From Manis javanica (lineage: Eukaryota > Chordata > Mammalia > Pholidota > Manidae), in the NCBI RefSeq assembly GCF_040802235.1, contig NC_133167.1:10780501-10844500 (forward strand): a DNA stretch of 64,000 bases, given 5' to 3'. Positions 61,056 to 64,000 of this stretch are shown here, one piece after another. The first letter of the stretch is position 1; each line of letters opens with the position of its first letter. The notes below the pieces were generated by a model, which ran no database searches, had not been told where the DNA came from, and saw nothing but the letters and a program-made list of their open reading frames with translations. The translations under genes were made by a program, and so were the position numbers.

Positions 61056-61689
61056 CCGTTGTAGACCTTCTGTGATAATTCTAAATATTTTTACAGCTAT
61101 TGGACAATGTCTCTTCCTTTATGCCAGAAGAGTCTGCTTTACCTTTTTGTAACTGTGAAGTTTAAAAGGCCTTTGAGAAGGAATCTTCCCTGTTTGGAGT
61201 CCTCATGCTATCTTTCTGGTGATAGATAGAATTCTGCAATCACGGCACCGCTTCCCAGAAATGCATTCTTGCAACTTGCTGAGCACAAAAGGCACCGATG
61301 AGGAAACTGGATGTTAAGAAAAGCAAACATATTAGCTAGGTAGCTAGTTCTACCTTTATCCCAACGAGGACCTTACTGTCCACAAGAGCTGAGCTGAGAC
61401 TAGAAGCTCTCACCCATGCCAGGCCTTGTGATCTTTGACTTAGATTCAAACAAGGTTCCTGAGTCTACTGCTTGTTTCCCGTGTTGCTCATCTAAACACT
61501 GCTGGTTGGTTCTGAACCATAAACATTCTTTTGGAGATGCTTATCCATTAGCAAATACCTCTGTACCATTTGGCCCCTGGGGTGGGCCAGGCTTGATTGA
61601 GTTCAATTCTTTTTATATAAGACCAAAATTAATGAAGAAAAATATTTAAGATGAGTCTGCCATTTCTGCTTCATTTGTAGTGCAGTCTC

Positions 61690-62400
61690 TCCCCGCCACA
61701 GAGAGGAGAGTGTCCGGCGGACACTGCTAAGGTGTGGCCAGCTTCCCGCTGCCTGGAGGGCAGGCTCTCTGGAAGGCAAAGGAGCTGCCCTGTGCTGGGC
61801 AGGCCCTGCCTCTGGCCAACTCTTGTTCCTGCTTCCTGCCTCCTGACTGCCTTTGTTTCCCTTTCCCTCCGTTTCCGGGCCCGTCGCACCCTTCACAGCT
61901 TCGTTTATAGTTCTCATACGGGCGCACCGCCGGGTTTCGCCCTGGTGCGTTCCGGGGCGCTGGGAACACCGCGTGCCTAGGTTTAACCGCCTGCGTTTCC
62001 CCGAGGGGCTTTGTGCACTTGCTTGGGAGCTTTTCATTATTTTCCAGGCTGTGAGTTTGGTCTAGACTGCAGCCTTCCTGGGGCTTGGCTGGCCTCTTTG
62101 TTTTGGGGAAGCGTATTGCTTCACAGTAAGACCATCTGACAGCTGTTATCTGCGACCTGAGACAGAACTGCCAGCGATGAGAGCCAGAGGCAGCCGAGCT
62201 GCCCTCCCCGCAGGCCTCCCGGCTCCCCAGGCCCCGCCGTCTGGGACCACCCGAGGAAGGGGACCAGTGCGACACCAAATGCTCAGGGGAGGACGGGCGG
62301 CTTCTCTACCCACCAAGGCCGGAGCCCCTGACAACTGCGAGACCCATCAGACTCAGGTGGAGGGGTGTCGACGGGGATCTTCTCCTTCCAGCGTTCCCTC
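61690..62400. promoter_or_regulatory. CpG-rich segment, candidate CpG island / promoter or enhancer
   Basis: CpG dinucleotides, which are scarce in the rest of the window outside the L1 5' UTR, cluster here: ACGGGCGCACCGCCGGGTTT, GCGTTCCGGGGCGCTGGG, CACCGCGTGCC, CCCGCCGTC and ACGGGCGGC. GTGTCCGGCGGACAC (61710-61724) is a perfect inverted repeat. Open frames on both strands (for example 62177-62566 plus and 61727-62278 minus) look GC-driven, with no domain. The direction of any transcription is unknown. Confidence 0.45.
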
Positions 62401-62544
62401 GTTCCTGTCCTCCCCTCCTGGCCCCCTTCCCTTCATCTCTGCCTTTCATAAAAACCTGTGGGCTGGCTGCTGGGTAACAGCGCTCCAGGGGGCATGGCAG
62501 AGAAAACACCCAGTACAAGCCAGTGATCCCTGTCTTCACAGAGG

Positions 62545-63005
62545 TTCCCCACCACATGGAGAATAAAATCCACGCTATTTATCAGGACACCATGACCCTG
62601 AGCGAAGGGTCTCCCGTCTCGCGCCTGGCTCCCCCATCCGCCCTCCACCAGTCTTTGCTCCACTCACTGCTGTCAGCCCGTTCCCCACTCAGAGCCGTTG
62701 CCTTCGCGCACCATCCCCTCCTGAAATGCTCTGGCTTCAAAACTTCCCATAACTGCTCCCCACTTCCCCTGGTCGCCGTCCAAATGCTCTTTGCGAATCT
62801 CCCCCTGCCTCTAATTGCTCTCTATTGCATATTGTGTTTCAGTTTCTCACAGCGCTATCTTTATCTGAAATGATCTCTGTATTTATGTGTTTGCTTGTTT
62901 ATTTCTGCCTTTATCTCCCAAAGCCTCTCTCTTTATTTTCCATCTGGTCTCCAGTGGCTGAAACAGTTTGTCTTCAATAAATATCTGTTGAATGAATGGA
63001 TAAAT
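62545..63005 (+). mobile_element. L2 LINE 3' end
   Basis: Pyrimidine-rich sequence with CTATTGCATATTGTGTTTCA, GCTATCTTTATCTGAAATGA, TATTTATGTGTTTGCTTGTT and, at the end, TTCAATAAATATCTGTTGAA followed by TGAATGGATAAATAAG, the classic L2 3' terminus on the plus strand. Confidence 0.85.
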
Positions 63006-63074
63006 AAGTACTTTAGCGAGGGACATGAGAAATAATAAGAACATCACAACTAATGATAAATAATCACGATTGAC

Positions 63075-63290
63075 TTTTTTTGGTGTTTTACTGACCACTG
63101 TGTTTTATGTGTACTATCTCCAATCTTCAAAACAATTCTGAGAGAGAATATTATCTTTATGTTTTTGCCAAAAAACAAAAAGGAGGCTCCCAAGAGTTGG
63201 TATTTTCCCAAGGCCACCCACCTCGCAGGGGATGGACCTGGGATTCCTCCTCAGACCCGTCTGACTCTGCAGCCAGCAGTCATTCTTTCC
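63075..63290 (+). mobile_element. MIR SINE
   Basis: GTGTACTATCTCCAATCTTC, AAAACAATTCTGAGAGAGAA, TTTTCCCAAGGCCACCCACC and GGACCTGGGATTCCTCCTCA match MIR on the plus strand, with an A-rich interruption in the middle. Confidence 0.75.
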
Positions 63291-63294
63291 TCTT

Positions 63295-64000
63295 GACCAT
63301 AATGTGTAATACACATAAACAACTATAATGTAAGCCAGAAAGAGATAAGCTCCATGGGAGGCCCAGATAAAACATCATGGGAATTCAAAGGAGGAGGAAG
63401 TGGCCTCCGGATGAGGGCCACAGGAAAGGCTTGTGACAAGGTGATCTTATTTTTCTGGACCCGTGCCCCTGAAGATGCGCGGGAAGGAGGAGGGGGTTCG
63501 GCCAGTTGGAGGTGGAATGTGAAATCCCACGGTGTGTTGAAGGAAAACACCAGAAGGCCACCATGGGTGTGAGTGTGTGTGCACATGTGTGCATTATAGT
63601 AGGAAGTAGAAAGGCAAGAACAAGATGATTTTAAATTCTATTGAGAGACAGTAGTACATAATATTTTTTTCTTTTATCCAGTCCTAACTCTGATTCTTAT
63701 TTGAAGTCAAAAGCACACATCTGTATCTATCAGAGCAAGGGCTTTGTATAAACATCTACAATCCTACATTTCTGTTTAAGCAAACCTCACTATTTATCTA
63801 GAAAAAAAGTTCATTTTCCTATGGAGTCACATTTAAATTTCAGAAGCAGTCTAAATGTTCCCAGGCCTATCTAGCCAGGATTGGGGCGGGTTACATGTGA
63901 CCACTTTACCACTTCAACCCACAAGTTTTCATGATTCAGTGTCTGTATCTACTCAGGTAGGATTTATGTCCCCTTCAAAATCTCTGACCAGATTTTCCTT
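63295..64000. other. non-coding stretch
   Basis: A short GTGTGAGTGTGTGTGCACAT tract lies near 63568. Nothing else was recognised to the end of the window. Confidence 0.45.

Noticed and set aside
61727..62278. 183-codon minus-strand frame (and 129 codons plus at 62177-62566)
   Set aside because: Stop-poor frames on both strands are expected in GC-rich DNA. There is no domain, and the composition is low in complexity.
1..64000. CRISPR arrays, operons, tRNA or rRNA genes
   Set aside because: No regularly spaced direct repeats, bacterial-type gene packing or cloverleaf/rRNA signatures were seen. The window is mammalian nuclear DNA.

Overview
This looks like about 64 kb of nuclear DNA from a placental mammal. 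It is AT-rich and CpG-poor, has no dense open reading frames, and is littered with old mammalian repeats (MIR, L2, hAT-Charlie/MER5-like elements, an old L1M tail) under younger lineage-specific insertions. I see no primate Alu, carnivore CAN-SINE, ruminant Bov-tA or horse ERE SINE. The young layer is one large L1 plus a repeat made of an endogenous-retrovirus env tail and LTR. From memory of that repeat's LTR wording and of this L1 type, a pangolin (Manis/Phataginus) is my best guess. That is recall-based inference and could be wrong.

Layout: 1-21 kb is non-coding DNA with L2, MIR and L1M fragments, a perfect 30-bp tandem duplication, and a short LTR-derived retrocopy (15934-16171) flanked by a 16-bp target-site duplication (TSD). 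Positions 21032-30311 form one nested block. A full-length minus-strand L1 (5' end near 30298, 3' end near 22860) carries a monomeric 5' UTR, an intact ORF1 and a broken ORF2. It is interrupted by an env/LTR retrocopy (25412-26497, 15-bp TSD), and at its 3' end it is joined to a second, longer env/LTR copy (21043-22701). The only TSD pair that I can find for the L1 encloses both the L1 and this second copy.

Positions 30-49.7 kb are again non-coding, with MIR and hAT fossils and a 5'-truncated older L1 (40401-41812). At 49720-50735 there is a good candidate for a plus-strand 3'-terminal exon: acceptor site, 19 codons plus stop, roughly 950 bases of UTR and an AATAAA. Positions 51-64 kb hold hAT, MIR and L2 relics, a long CA microsatellite, a possible 45-bp cassette exon and a CpG-rich segment near 61.7-62.4 kb that could be a promoter or enhancer.

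The most interesting theme is the interplay of L1 with retroviral transcripts. All three env/LTR copies end at the same point downstream of AATAAA, carry A-tails and are 5'-truncated. Two have clear 15-16 bp TSDs. They are therefore best read as retroviral mRNAs reverse-transcribed by L1 machinery rather than proviruses or solo LTRs. Ordinary host protein-coding content in this window is slight: one probable terminal exon and a few weak candidates.
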